Origin: Campylobacterales bacterium
Lineage (GTDB): Bacteria; Campylobacterota; Campylobacteria; Campylobacterales; Campylobacteraceae
Length of the DNA stretch: 33,822 nucleotides
NCBI GenBank assembly: GCA_014859645.1
Contig: JACUTV010000001.1
Coordinates: 1 to 33,822 of the forward strand
Direction of reading: 5' to 3'
Part shown: positions 15,549-24,225 of the stretch, piece by piece
How the letters are laid out: each line of letters begins with the position of its first letter
How positions within the stretch are numbered: the first letter of the stretch is position 1
The notes under the pieces: model-generated
The model's database searches: none
What the model was told of the DNA's origin: nothing
The model's input: only the letters and a program-made list of their open reading frames with translations
Translations under genes and position numbers: made by a program

Positions 15549-17134
15549 AGCGTTCTATGGGCGCAAAAATCGTTGCGATGCTTGCCGGAGTGCTGTTGGT
15601 GAGTTTTGCGGTGATGCAGTTTGTGTTTATCAATGAATTTAAAAGTTCCTCGTTACAACAAAGCGAAAACAGCCTAAATATGCTGGGTAAATCGGTGTTT
15701 CAAACCGTCCGTGGGGCGATGAATTTTGGCGACCCTGCTACGATTCAAGCAGCGATTGATGATGTGGCGCAGATTGAAGGGATTACGTCTATTGTGATTC
15801 ACAAATCCCAAGACGTGATTGACGCCTTTGGGCTCAACGCCGTTGTTTCCACCGACCCCATGATTGAAAAACAGTTTGTTTCTCCTGAAAAGTTCAACCT
15901 CGAATTAGACGATGAAAAAGGGCATTTTTTGCGCCTTATACAGCCTATGGTGGCGCAAGAAGATTGTTTAGCCTGTCACGCGAGCTCCAAGCAAGGTGAT
16001 GTGCTTGGGGTGATGGATATGACATACTCTTTTGCGTTGGTGGACGCAGATATTTCCAAACGAAGTACTAAGTTCATCCTTATTTTCATCCTCTTTTTGG
16101 CTGCCATCACGCTAGCATTGGTGGTTGCGCTACGGGAAATCATTGGAAAACCCCTTAAAGAACTTTTGGTGCGCTCATCTGACCTTGCTAGTGGCGATGG
16201 CGACTTGACCGCGCGGGTTGTGGTCAAAAGCGAGGATGAGATTGGACAAGTAGGGCAATGTGTGAATGTGTTTATCGAAAAAATCCACCGTACTGTCACG
16301 GAAACCCAAGGGGTGGCGCGCAGTGTGGGTTCTACGAGTGCTTTACTCAATCAAAACGCTTCGGGCTTACTCCAAAGTGCTAAAACCCAAAATGCACAAG
16401 TGCAAGAATCTTACGAATTGACACAAAAAGTCGAACAAGAGTTAGACATTTCCGAAGAGCTTGCCATTAAAACGGCGGAAGACAACATGGCTTCTTATGA
16501 AGTGCTTTCCGACATGGCGACTTCCCTAGAAGAAGTGGTGAACCACATTGCAACTTCCAGTGCTAAAGAGCAAGAAATGGCCCATAAAATCGGCTCTGTG
16601 GTAACACAAACCGAGCAGATTAAAGGGGTACTTGGGATGATCAAAGACATCGCCGATCAGACCAATTTGCTTGCGCTTAACGCGGCCATCGAAGCGGCGC
16701 GCGCAGGGGAGCAAGGACGCGGATTTGCCGTCGTTGCCGATGAGGTGCGAAAGCTTGCGGAGCGTACCCAAAAGTCGCTTGCGGAGATTGACGTGACGAT
16801 CGGGGTGATTGTGCAAGGGGTGATGGATTTGAGCGATAACATGCAGCACAACGCCCAACAAATCGAAAGCATCGCGACCAATGCAAACAGTGTGATGGAT
16901 AAAGCTTCCCAGACCAAAGACCGCACCCATGGGTCTATCACCGTTTCTAAAAAATCCTCCCAAAAAGCCGTAGAGATTGCGCGTATGACGAAGGTCTTGA
17001 TGGAAAAAATGCACGCCACCATGCAAGCGTCCCAAGACAACGAGCACGTGGCCAAAGCCTTGCTTGAAATCTCCAAAGAGCTCAACGCCGTCTCTGCTAC
17101 CTTGGAAAAAGACCTTTCAAGCTTTAAAGTCTAA
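15545..17134 (+). CDS. Methyl-accepting chemotaxis protein with periplasmic CxxCH haem motif
   Basis: A 529-residue chemoreceptor that would signal to CheA/CheW. Order: TM1 (about 9-29); a periplasmic sensor domain (30-170) with [13 protein letters not shown], a CxxCH c-type haem site at 141-145; TM2 (about 177-196, [18 protein letters not shown]); a HAMP domain (IGKPLKELL, then [13 protein letters not shown]); and a signalling domain with the invariant tip [20 protein letters not shown] followed by [16 protein letters not shown]. The sensor region resembles c-type haem sensor domains known from Geobacter-type receptors, which respond to redox state or gases. The ligand is not readable here. 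The last codon overlaps the convergent uup stop. Confidence 0.9.
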   Translation: MKRSMGAKIVAMLAGVLLVSFAVMQFVFINEFKSSSLQQSENSLNMLGKSVFQTVRGAMNFGDPATIQAAIDDVAQIEGITSIVIHKSQDVIDAFGLNAVVSTDPMIEKQFVSPEKFNLELDDEKGHFLRLIQPMVAQEDCLACHASSKQGDVLGVMDMTYSFALVDADISKRSTKFILIFILFLAAITLALVVALREIIGKPLKELLVRSSDLASGDGDLTARVVVKSEDEIGQVGQCVNVFIEKIHRTVTETQGVARSVGSTSALLNQNASGLLQSAKTQNAQVQESYELTQKVEQELDISEELAIKTAEDNMASYEVLSDMATSLEEVVNHIATSSAKEQEMAHKIGSVVTQTEQIKGVLGMIKDIADQTNLLALNAAIEAARAGEQGRGFAVVADEVRKLAERTQKSLAEIDVTIGVIVQGVMDLSDNMQHNAQQIESIATNANSVMDKASQTKDRTHGSITVSKKSSQKAVEIARMTKVLMEKMHATMQASQDNEHVAKALLEISKELNAVSATLEKDLSSFKV

Positions 17135-19062
17135 GCGTCTAGGGCTTCTTTTTTCTCTTCAATCTCCAAGAACCTCTCGATGAGGGGTTCGAGGGCATTT
17201 TCCTTTACATGTAAGCGTTCCGTGAGGGTGGAAATACCCTCTTTTTGGTAGCATTCTGGGTTGCCAAGGCAGGCTTTGATGGCGTTGATTTCCGCTTCAA
17301 GCGCGTCGATTTCCTGGGGCAGGGTTTCGTACTCTTGCTGTTCTTTGTAGCTAAGTTTTACCACCTTCGTTTTTTGTTTTTTGGGCGCTTCTTGAGCCAC
17401 GTTTTTCAATGAAGCTTCCGCCTCAGCGATTTCTTGTTCGAGTTCTAAAAATTCCGTGTAAGTTTGGTAACTTTCTTCGATGGCCCCATTGCCCGTAAAA
17501 ATGAGCAATTTTTTAGCAATCTTGTCCACAAAATAGCGGTCATGGCTCACAAACAGCACCGCCCCTTGAAAGGCTTCAATGAAAGACTCGAGGATGTTGA
17601 TGGTCGGGATGTCAAGGTCGTTGGTGGGTTCGTCTAGGATTAAACACTCCACATTTTTTGCAAAGAGTAAGGCTAGGGCTACGCGGTTTTTTTCGCCTCC
17701 GCTTAACATACCAATTTTTTTATCCAAATACTCTTTGGGAAACAAAAACTGCTTCAAATAACCAAACACATGGATGCTAGACCCTCGCACTTCCACGCGG
17801 TCGCCACCGTTGGGGCAAAAGGTTTCTAGGAGATTTTTTTCATCATCGAGCATGGCGCGTTGTTGGTCGAAGTACCCAACGGAAAATTCTCCCCGCTTTA
17901 GCACGCCCGTGTCGGGTGTCAGAGAGCCTAATAAAAGGCGCAAGAGTGTGGATTTGCCCGCTCCATTTTTGCCCACGATGGCGATGCGGTCGTTTTGTAA
18001 AATGCGCGTGGTGAAGTCATCGATGAGCACTTTATCGCCCAAGCTTTTGCCCACCCCTTGGAGTTCAAAAAGCATTTTTTGACGGTTGGTGGATTTGTCT
18101 TGGTTGAAGGCGTGTTTGGCGCGTTCGAGTTCTAGGGTGATTTTGCGCAGTTGGCTAGGGTTTTTTTTGGCCGATTCACGCATTTCAAAGACCCGCTGTT
18201 TGCGTCCTTCGTTGCGTTTTAGCCTTGCTTTGACGCCACGTCTGAGCCATTCTTCTTCGCCTTTGAGGTGTTTTAAAAGGGTTTCGTGCTGTTTTTGCAT
18301 GGCACTGAGCAACAGCTCTTTGGCACTCAAATACGCTTGATAGCCCCCGTCAAAACTGCGCAATTTGCACTGGTCAATCTCGATGCTACGCGTGGCGATA
18401 CGGTCGATGAAATAGCGGTCGTGAGAGATGAAGACAAGGGTGACGTTTTCTTTGAGCAACATTTCTTCCAAAAAGGCCACCATATAGACGTCCAAATGGT
18501 TGGTGGGTTCATCAAGGAGTAAAATATCGGGTTTTTTAAGGATGAGCCCTGCTAGGGCCACCCGACGTTGTTCGCCACCGCTTAGGAGTGAAACGGGGGT
18601 ATTTTCAAAGGATTTGAGGGCAAATTCTTGCAAAACCCGCTCTACTTTGTCGTCCAAACTCCACGCATTGTGGGCGTCTAAAAAAGCACTGATGGACTCT
18701 TGGCGCGTGTGAAGCTTGGGGTTGGTGGGGTCGTTTTCGATGGCTTTGGAGACGGCTTCAAAGGCTAAGCGCATGTCATTGACCGAGGCTAACTCTTTTT
18801 CGATGGCTTCGCGCACGGTGTCAGTGGCTTCAAACACAGGCACTTGGGCTAGCATCTCAACGCTTTTGCCTTGCTGTAAAATGCGCCGTCCGCTGTCTTG
18901 TTCCAAGGAACCATCGATGATTTTCATGAGGGTGGATTTGCCACCACCGTTTTTGCCGATGATAGCGATGCGCTCTCCTTGCGCGACAAATAACTCCACG
19001 TCTTCGAGAATCTTTTGGGTTTCGTAGCTTTTACTGATGCCTATCAAGTCTAACATGGCCAC
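17131..19062 (-). CDS. uup: ABC-F family ATPase, Uup type
   Basis: A soluble tandem ATPase of 643 residues with no membrane segments. Cassette 1 has GKNGGGKS (36-43), [13 protein letters not shown] and [11 protein letters not shown]; cassette 2 has [29 protein letters not shown] and [12 protein letters not shown]. The linker is rich in Lys/Arg. A C-terminal Glu/Lys coiled coil (about 540-643) is the feature that marks Uup against EttA. Family members act on ribosomes or on branched DNA intermediates. The GTG at 19062 is chosen because TAAGGA, supplied by a TTACATGTAA copy, lies 6 bases before it; an ATG two codons later is possible. Another palindrome copy (17205) lies near the 3' end and reads RLHVK. 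Confidence 0.9.
   Translation of the reverse strand: MAMLDLIGISKSYETQKILEDVELFVAQGERIAIIGKNGGGKSTLMKIIDGSLEQDSGRRILQQGKSVEMLAQVPVFEATDTVREAIEKELASVNDMRLAFEAVSKAIENDPTNPKLHTRQESISAFLDAHNAWSLDDKVERVLQEFALKSFENTPVSLLSGGEQRRVALAGLILKKPDILLLDEPTNHLDVYMVAFLEEMLLKENVTLVFISHDRYFIDRIATRSIEIDQCKLRSFDGGYQAYLSAKELLLSAMQKQHETLLKHLKGEEEWLRRGVKARLKRNEGRKQRVFEMRESAKKNPSQLRKITLELERAKHAFNQDKSTNRQKMLFELQGVGKSLGDKVLIDDFTTRILQNDRIAIVGKNGAGKSTLLRLLLGSLTPDTGVLKRGEFSVGYFDQQRAMLDDEKNLLETFCPNGGDRVEVRGSSIHVFGYLKQFLFPKEYLDKKIGMLSGGEKNRVALALLFAKNVECLILDEPTNDLDIPTINILESFIEAFQGAVLFVSHDRYFVDKIAKKLLIFTGNGAIEESYQTYTEFLELEQEIAEAEASLKNVAQEAPKKQKTKVVKLSYKEQQEYETLPQEIDALEAEINAIKACLGNPECYQKEGISTLTERLHVKENALEPLIERFLEIEEKKEALDA
17205..17214. 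repeat. TTACATGTAA palindrome, copy 7 (in uup)
   Basis: Perfect copy in the coiled-coil region of uup, read on the minus strand as Arg-Leu-His-Val-Lys. Confidence 0.9.
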
Positions 19063-19071
19063 ATTTATTCC

Positions 19072-19081
19072 TTACATGTAA
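19072..19081. repeat. TTACATGTAA palindrome, copy 8 (uup leader and RBS)
   Basis: On the minus strand the palindrome runs into GGA to make TAAGGA, the ribosome binding site of uup. Confidence 0.9.
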
Positions 19082-19146
19082 AGGGGTTTTGGTGCGCAAG
19101 TCTAACGTAAAAGGCCTGTGGGAGGGATGAAACGGGCCAGATATGG

Positions 19147-19152
19147 TAAGAT
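19147..19152 (+). promoter_or_regulatory. Candidate -10 of dgt
   Basis: TAAGAT in the context GGTAAGATACC, 32 bases before the dgt GTG in the divergent gap to uup. Confidence 0.4.
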
Positions 19153-19184
19153 ACCCCTCATAAAACCACCGACAAAGGGGACGT

Positions 19185-20495
19185 GTGAGACCACTTATTT
19201 CCACGCGACGTTACACCTACGAGGGTGAGTATGTTTCCAACCAGAGCGGAAATCACCGTACGCCGTTTTTAACCGACTACGACCGCATCATCTTTTCCAA
19301 CCCTTTTCGTCGCCTTTCTAAAAAGACGCAAGTGCATCCGCTTTCCAAAAACGACCATGTGCACAACCGCTTGACTCACTCTTTGGAGGTGGCAAGCGTG
19401 GGGCGAAGTTTGGGACTTGGAGTGGGCGAACACATGAAAATGTTAGAGCCCGAAGCCTTGCATTCACCCTACGAAGTCGCGGCGATTGTCCAAAGTGCAT
19501 GTTTGGCGCACGATATTGGCAATCCACCTTTTGGGCACGCGGGCGAGGAAATCATCAAAGAGTGGTTTGAAGCCCACGCGGGCACGCCGCTTATGGAGGA
19601 AATCTCACCTAGGGAAATGGCAGATTTTTTGTGTTTTGATGGCAACGCCCAGAGTTTGCGCATTGTGACGCAACTTGAAAACCATGCTTATAAGGGCGGG
19701 ATGCGCCTCACGCTCTCTACCCAAGCGGCGATGATAAAATACCCCTGGGAGGCGTGTGATGCGCGCTCAAATGGGAAAAAATTTAGTTATTTTCAAAGCG
19801 AAAAGGCTATCGCCCAGACGATTTTTGAAGAGTTTGGACTTAAAAAAGAGCAAACCTACCTCCGTCATCCTTTTTCCTACCTCATGGAAGCTTCCGATGA
19901 CATTTGCTACGCGCTGTTGGATATCAAAGACGCAGTGGAGCTTAGCATGGTGGAAGTAGGGCAGATGGAAGAGATTTTCTTGCCCTTGTGCGGGGACGCG
20001 CCTTACTATGAAACGCTAAACGATGGGACGCTGAGTGATTTTCAAAAGGTTTCCCGCTTGTGTGCCATCGCCATTGGGCGCTTAAGTGGGCATGCGGTGG
20101 AAACGTTCATTGCCCACGATATGTTGTGCCCCAAAGAAGGGGTGAAGGACTTGATTTCCCTCTTTTCAGACCCTAGCTTAGGCGAGGGGCTTGCGCGGGC
20201 TAAGGCCTTGGGGCATGAGCGCATTTTTAACGAACCGCGCAAGATCGAGCTAGAACTTGGGGCGTATCGGACGATTGGGATTTTACTAGAAGATTTGATT
20301 GGGGCGGCGTACGCCTTACATGTAAACCAAAAAAGCTTCAAAACCGAACGCGCGTTGACGCTCATGGGCAACGATGCGCCAAGGGCTTCTCAGGGTTTGT
20401 ATGAAAAATACCAAGCCGTACTTGACTACATCGTAGGCATGACGGACAACTACGCTACGCGTTTGGCAGGACAGTTAGCAGGTCTTGGACGTTAA
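19185..20495 (+). CDS. dgt: dGTP triphosphohydrolase-like HD-domain protein
   Basis: It hydrolyses dGTP (or dNTPs generally) to the deoxynucleoside and triphosphate. In 436 residues it shows the family start (RRLSKKTQVHPLS near 42-54, then NRLTHSLEVASVGRSLG with the first metal His65), the HD pair in LAHDIGNPPFGHAGEE (His109, Asp110), and a later ASDDICYALLDIKDAVELS with the last metal Asp. These are all diagnostic. The GTG start follows AAAGGGGA. The protein resembles the shorter Dgt subfamily (about 430-450 residues), not the E. coli 505-residue enzyme. A palindrome copy (20316) reads ALHVN. Confidence 0.93.
   Translation: MRPLISTRRYTYEGEYVSNQSGNHRTPFLTDYDRIIFSNPFRRLSKKTQVHPLSKNDHVHNRLTHSLEVASVGRSLGLGVGEHMKMLEPEALHSPYEVAAIVQSACLAHDIGNPPFGHAGEEIIKEWFEAHAGTPLMEEISPREMADFLCFDGNAQSLRIVTQLENHAYKGGMRLTLSTQAAMIKYPWEACDARSNGKKFSYFQSEKAIAQTIFEEFGLKKEQTYLRHPFSYLMEASDDICYALLDIKDAVELSMVEVGQMEEIFLPLCGDAPYYETLNDGTLSDFQKVSRLCAIAIGRLSGHAVETFIAHDMLCPKEGVKDLISLFSDPSLGEGLARAKALGHERIFNEPRKIELELGAYRTIGILLEDLIGAAYALHVNQKSFKTERALTLMGNDAPRASQGLYEKYQAVLDYIVGMTDNYATRLAGQLAGLGR
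20316..20325. repeat. TTACATGTAA palindrome, copy 9 (in dgt)
   Basis: Perfect copy inside dgt, read as Ala-Leu-His-Val-Asn. Confidence 0.9.
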
Positions 20496-20522
20496 GAAAA
20501 ATTATTATTTAAGAAGTTTTGA

Positions 20523-20528
20523 TACAAT
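20523..20528 (+). promoter_or_regulatory. Candidate -10 of Ste24-like / prmC operon
   Basis: TACAAT in the context TTTGATACAATC (extended -10-like), after an AT-rich run behind the dgt stop; the palindrome copy at 20550 would lie in the leader. Confidence 0.5.
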
Positions 20529-20549
20529 CAAAATTCTTTTTAAAACCCT

Positions 20550-20559
20550 TTACATGTAA
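20550..20559. repeat. TTACATGTAA palindrome, copy 10 (Ste24-like gene leader and RBS)
   Basis: The palindrome runs into GGA to make TAAGGA, 6 bases before the ATG of the protease gene. Confidence 0.9.
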
Positions 20560-20567
20560 GGAAAAAA

Positions 20568-21758
20568 ATGTTAGGAATATTGGGAACGTTATACTTTGTT
20601 TATGTGCTAATAAAGCTTTATATCGCAATCCAAGAGATAGGTTTTGTAGCAAAAGTGCAACACGAAAAAGCGGTGATTCTTTCACCCTCAAATTTTATAA
20701 AAGCCGCGCGCTACAAGATTGCTTCGGAGCGTTTTGGGATGGCGAGCACACTGGTGGAGTATGGGTTGTTTTTGTTTTGGATTGGGTATGGGTTGCGCGC
20801 TCTTGAGGGGTGGCTCATCACGGACGCAAGTGTGTGGAAGAGCGTGGTGTTTGTGTACGCGTTCATTGGGATAAACTATCTCGTGGGGCTTCCCTTGGAT
20901 ATTTACAGCACCTTTTTTAAAGACAAAGCCTTTGGGTTTAGTACCATTGATGCGAAAACTTACGCCCTTGACCAGCTCAAAGCCGCCGTACTCTTTTTGG
21001 TGGCAGGTGGCGCAGTTGTTGCCCTTGTGGCGTGGATTATCCTCTCTTTTGCGTCGTGGTGGCTGTGGGGATTTGGGGCTATTTTTGTGGTGGTGCTGTT
21101 TGTCAATATGGTGTATCCTACGCTCATTGCGCCCCTATTTAACCGCTTTACTCCTTTGGAAAATGCCGAACTTTCAGCTTCCATCGAAGCACTTTTGCAA
21201 AAAGCAGGGCTTAGGAGTAGTGGCGTGTTTATGGTGGATGCAAGCAAGCGAGATAAGCGCCTAAACGCGTATTTTGGCGGGCTTGGCAAATCAAAACGGG
21301 TGGTGCTCTTTGACACCTTGGTAGAAAAACTGAGCAAGTCCGAGCTCTTGGCGGTGCTTGGGCATGAATTGGGGCATTTTAAGCACAAAGACATGCTCAA
21401 AAACATTGCCATGAGTGCATTCATGCTGCTAGTCATGTTTGGGCTTTTTGGTAATTTGCCTATGTCTCTTTACGAAGCCTTACATGTAAGCATGAATCCG
21501 CACAGTACCATCGCACTTTTTTTGCTCCTTTCGCCGTTGGTTTCTTTTGTGATGATGCCATTTTTTGGGGCCATGAGCCGTCATAACGAATATGCCGCGG
21601 ATGCCTACGGCAGTGCGTGCGAAAGCAAAGAAGCCCTTAAAAATGCCCTCATGAAACTGGCCGATGAAAACAAAAGCTTCCCCATGTCGCACCCCTTGCA
21701 AATCGCCTTTTACCATACCCATCCACCGTTGGTTGAGCGATTAAAGAGGTTGGAATAG
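20568..21758 (+). CDS. M48 family (Ste24-like) membrane zinc metalloprotease
   Basis: An integral-membrane peptidase of 396 residues. It shows an N-terminal helix, several membrane segments (about 60-80, 90-110, 137-185), FNRFTPLENAELSASIEALL, which is the Ste24/M48B lead-in, then the zinc motif HELGHFKHKD (266-275), two more membrane helices, and RHNEYAADAYG with the third zinc ligand Glu. The end has SHPLQIAFYHTHPPLVERLKRL, the usual family tail (HPpxxxRI). Bacterial members are thought to degrade membrane proteins; the substrate is unknown. It is coupled to prmC (TAGTG, one base shared). Confidence 0.92.
   Translation: MLGILGTLYFVYVLIKLYIAIQEIGFVAKVQHEKAVILSPSNFIKAARYKIASERFGMASTLVEYGLFLFWIGYGLRALEGWLITDASVWKSVVFVYAFIGINYLVGLPLDIYSTFFKDKAFGFSTIDAKTYALDQLKAAVLFLVAGGAVVALVAWIILSFASWWLWGFGAIFVVVLFVNMVYPTLIAPLFNRFTPLENAELSASIEALLQKAGLRSSGVFMVDASKRDKRLNAYFGGLGKSKRVVLFDTLVEKLSKSELLAVLGHELGHFKHKDMLKNIAMSAFMLLVMFGLFGNLPMSLYEALHVSMNPHSTIALFLLLSPLVSFVMMPFFGAMSRHNEYAADAYGSACESKEALKNALMKLADENKSFPMSHPLQIAFYHTHPPLVERLKRLE
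21480..21489. repeat. TTACATGTAA palindrome, copy 11 (in Ste24-like gene)
   Basis: Perfect copy, read as Ala-Leu-His-Val-Ser. The next copy is 6.6 kb away, beyond ftsZ, ftsA and the PpiD-like gene. Confidence 0.9.
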
Positions 21759-22582
21759 TGCGGATTAAAGAGGCATTGGCCCAAGCAAGGCAGTTGCTTT
21801 CTTGGGTGGAAAACCCCCAAAAAGAGGCCGCGTTGTTGTTGTGCGCCCATTTACACGAAGAGCGACCGTGGCTTTTGCTGCACGAGGAGGATGAGTTAAA
21901 AGAGGCGCAAGGCTATTTTGCTCTTGTAAGCCGTCGCCAAGAACACGAACCTTTGGAGTACATCTTAGGCTACGCTTCTTTTTATTCTAGAGATTTTTGC
22001 GTTCACTCAGGGGTCTTGGTGCCAAGGCCTGAGACAGAGCTTTTGGTGGATGAGGCGCTTGCCTTGCTCAAAGGGTGTGACGCGCCTAGGATTGTTGAAG
22101 TTGGCGTGGGAAGTGGCATTATTTCGGTGATGTTAGCCTTGTTATTGCCTAAAGCTCAGATTGTTGCTACAGATATTTCCCAAGCGGCACTGGCAAACGC
22201 GCAGGAAAATTGCGTGCGTTTTGGAGTACAAGAACGGGTGCAGTTAGTGCATGGCGCGTATCTAGATGGCGTTACGGGGGTGTTTGACCTGTTGGTCTCA
22301 AACCCGCCCTATATCGCCCAGAGCTCTCTTTTGGAATCTCATGTGCTTTGTGAGCCGCACACGGCACTGTTTGGGGGCGCGCGAGGGGATGAGATGTTAG
22401 TCGAGCTAATTTGGCGCGCTTCGCAGATCAATATTGCAGCCATTGCGTGCGAAATGGGCTACGACCAACGGGCTTCAATGACGCAAGCACTAGCACGTGT
22501 GGGTGCAACAACTATCAGCTTTTACCATGATTTAGCAGGACTGGACCGTGGATTTAGCGCAACATTAAAGGAAAAAAAATGA
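21758..22582 (+). CDS. prmC: Peptide chain release factor N5-glutamine methyltransferase
   Basis: It methylates the Gln of the GGQ motif in release factors RF1 and RF2. The 274-residue protein has the N-terminal helical domain (EPLEYILGYASFYSRDF, then VLVPRPETELLVDEAL, a PrmC signature), SAM motif I EVGVGSGIISVMLAL (about 114-128) and the active-site NPPY (182-185) in LLVSNPPYIAQSS. Length and motifs are all as expected. It starts at a GTG that overlaps the protease stop and shares an ATGA with the next gene. The release-factor genes are not in the window. Confidence 0.94.
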   Translation: MRIKEALAQARQLLSWVENPQKEAALLLCAHLHEERPWLLLHEEDELKEAQGYFALVSRRQEHEPLEYILGYASFYSRDFCVHSGVLVPRPETELLVDEALALLKGCDAPRIVEVGVGSGIISVMLALLLPKAQIVATDISQAALANAQENCVRFGVQERVQLVHGAYLDGVTGVFDLLVSNPPYIAQSSLLESHVLCEPHTALFGGARGDEMLVELIWRASQINIAAIACEMGYDQRASMTQALARVGATTISFYHDLAGLDRGFSATLKEKK

Positions 22583-23046
22583 AACAAACCCTGTTTGTAG
22601 TGTATATGTTGAGTGTGGGGGCGATGGTAGGGGTGGAGTTGGCCGTGGGGCTAATGATGGCTCCTGTGATTTTTAATCCTAGCCTTTTTTTAGGGGAAGG
22701 GGTGCTGAGCCATTACCAAAGTGGTATTTTGATGACCCAAGTTTTTTTACGGTTTAATATGGCACTGTTAATCGTAACCTTGTTCGGTGCGTTGTACGAA
22801 GTTGTTGCCTTTAAACAAGGAAGAGGCGACAAATGGGCTTTTGGCGCAACCGTCATCGTCGTATATGCCGCGATGATGTTTATTTTTTACTACACACCCT
22901 TTATCGTAGAAGCGCAAGCGGTGGGGCCTGAGGCAACGCAGACAGACGTGTTTGCTTCTATGCACAAAGGAAGCGAATGGATGGTAAAAGTACTGTTGAT
23001 GGCGCAAGTGGTTGTGTTTGGCAGAAGGATTTGGGTGAAGAAGTGA
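22579..23046 (+). CDS. DUF4149-like membrane protein with four helices
   Basis: A 155-residue inner-membrane protein with four predicted helices: about 5-30 (VVYMLSVGAMVGVELAVGLM), 55-75, 86-108 and 134-150. The pattern, with GVELAVGLMMAPVIF in helix 1 and a His/Gln-rich loop, fits DUF4149-type proteins found in Campylobacterota. No function is known. It is the third gene of the Ste24-like / prmC operon, overlapping prmC by ATGA. Its stop codon lies in the stem of the hairpin that separates it from the convergent ftsZ operon. Confidence 0.65.
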   Translation: MKQTLFVVYMLSVGAMVGVELAVGLMMAPVIFNPSLFLGEGVLSHYQSGILMTQVFLRFNMALLIVTLFGALYEVVAFKQGRGDKWAFGATVIVVYAAMMFIFYYTPFIVEAQAVGPEATQTDVFASMHKGSEWMVKVLLMAQVVVFGRRIWVKK

Positions 23047-23064
23047 GGGGACGCTCACTTCTTC
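23037..23064. terminator. Perfect 11-bp hairpin between convergent operons
   Basis: GAAGAAGTGAG pairs exactly with CTCACTTCTTC around a six-base loop. It overlaps the last codons of the DUF4149 gene and stands 16 bases from the ftsZ stop, so it may end both transcripts. T tracts are poor on either side (only TTTT at 23071-23074), which lowers confidence in intrinsic termination. Confidence 0.45.
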
Positions 23065-23080
23065 GAGGAGTTTTGGTGTG

Positions 23081-24211
23081 TTAGTCCATTTGGTGGCGAA
23101 TATAGGTAGGAATGTCAAGGTAATCCTCTTGAGATTCGTACCCGCCACTTACTTTTTTCATTCGAAGAATACGTTCGCGCTTGACTACCTCTTGGGTTTG
23201 GTCAAGTTTTTTCAAACCACGCTCTTCTTCTTCAAGTTTATTTTCAAAACCTGTAGCGACGATAGTAATGCACACTTTGTTATTTTCGACTTTTTCATCC
23301 GTTGTGGTGCCAAAAATAACATGGGCGTCTTCATCGGCCGCGTCAAACACAACGTTCATGGCTTCGCTGATGTCATTAAGCGGACAGTTGGGGTGAATAC
23401 GGAAGTGCACCAACACGCCCAAGGCTCCGTTGATGGTCATGTTATCAAGCAATGGCGATTCGATTGCGTTTTTCATGGCTTCAATGGCAGCGCCTTGTCC
23501 TTCGCTCTCGCCTACACCCATGAGTGCCATGCCGCGATGGCTCATGACGGTTTGCACGTCAGCAAAGTCAAGGTTGATGTCGCTATTGCTTGATGAAAGT
23601 ACTACAGAACTCATGCCACCAACCGCGCGCGCTAGCACATCGTCGACAATGCGAAAGCTGTCTTTGATGCCAAGGTTTTTGTCTACGAGGGTGAGGAGTT
23701 TGTCGTTAGGGATAACAACGATAGAATCGCTCTCTTTACGAAGCTCATTGAGTCCTGCTTCGGCAAGCTTGAGGCGTTTGCGTCCTTCAAACATAAAAGG
23801 ACGAGTAACGACAGAAACAGTGAGCGCACCAATTTCCTTAGCCGCTTGCGCCACTACAGGTGCCGCTCCTGTGCCTGTTCCACCGCCAAAACCTGAGGCA
23901 ATAAACACAATGTCTGCATGTTCAAGGGCACTTTTAATTTCTTCATAACTCTCTTCGGCCGCTTCTTTGCCAACTTGGGGAATCATCCCCGCACCCAATC
24001 CTTTGGTGCGTTTTTCGCCGAGCTGGATTTTTGTGTAGGCAAGGGAGTGTTCTAGGGCTTGTGCGTCGGTATTGGCGGCAATCAAGTCAATCCCACTGAC
24101 GCCTTCGCGTACCATGTGATTGATCATGTTTCCACCACCGCCACCAACGCCAACTACTTTGATTTTTGCGCCGTAGACGCTTTTCGTTTCTTCAACAGTA
24201 AAACCGCTCAT
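23081..24211 (-). CDS. ftsZ: Cell division GTPase FtsZ
   Basis: The tubulin-like GTPase that forms the division ring. The start is placed at the ATG at 24211, with AAGAGGAG ahead of it; the upstream in-frame start would run 28 bases into ftsA. The protein is about 376 residues. It shows KVVGVGGGGGNMINHM (about 18-33), the tubulin signature GFGGGTGTGAAPVVA (107-121), NxD-containing T7-loop elements (SDINLDFADV), and a C-terminal peptide DYLDIPTYIRHQ that binds FtsA. It is the last gene of a minus-strand unit: aldolase-like, PpiD-like, ftsA, ftsZ. Confidence 0.97.
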   Translation of the reverse strand: MSGFTVEETKSVYGAKIKVVGVGGGGGNMINHMVREGVSGIDLIAANTDAQALEHSLAYTKIQLGEKRTKGLGAGMIPQVGKEAAEESYEEIKSALEHADIVFIASGFGGGTGTGAAPVVAQAAKEIGALTVSVVTRPFMFEGRKRLKLAEAGLNELRKESDSIVVIPNDKLLTLVDKNLGIKDSFRIVDDVLARAVGGMSSVVLSSSNSDINLDFADVQTVMSHRGMALMGVGESEGQGAAIEAMKNAIESPLLDNMTINGALGVLVHFRIHPNCPLNDISEAMNVVFDAADEDAHVIFGTTTDEKVENNKVCITIVATGFENKLEEEERGLKKLDQTQEVVKRERILRMKKVSGGYESQEDYLDIPTYIRHQMD

Positions 24212-24225
24212 GTCCCGTACTCCTC

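Noticed and set aside
16526-17047. Long open frames antisense to the chemoreceptor signalling domain
   Set aside because: The opposite strand encodes the invariant receptor tip, so these frames arise from its codon bias.
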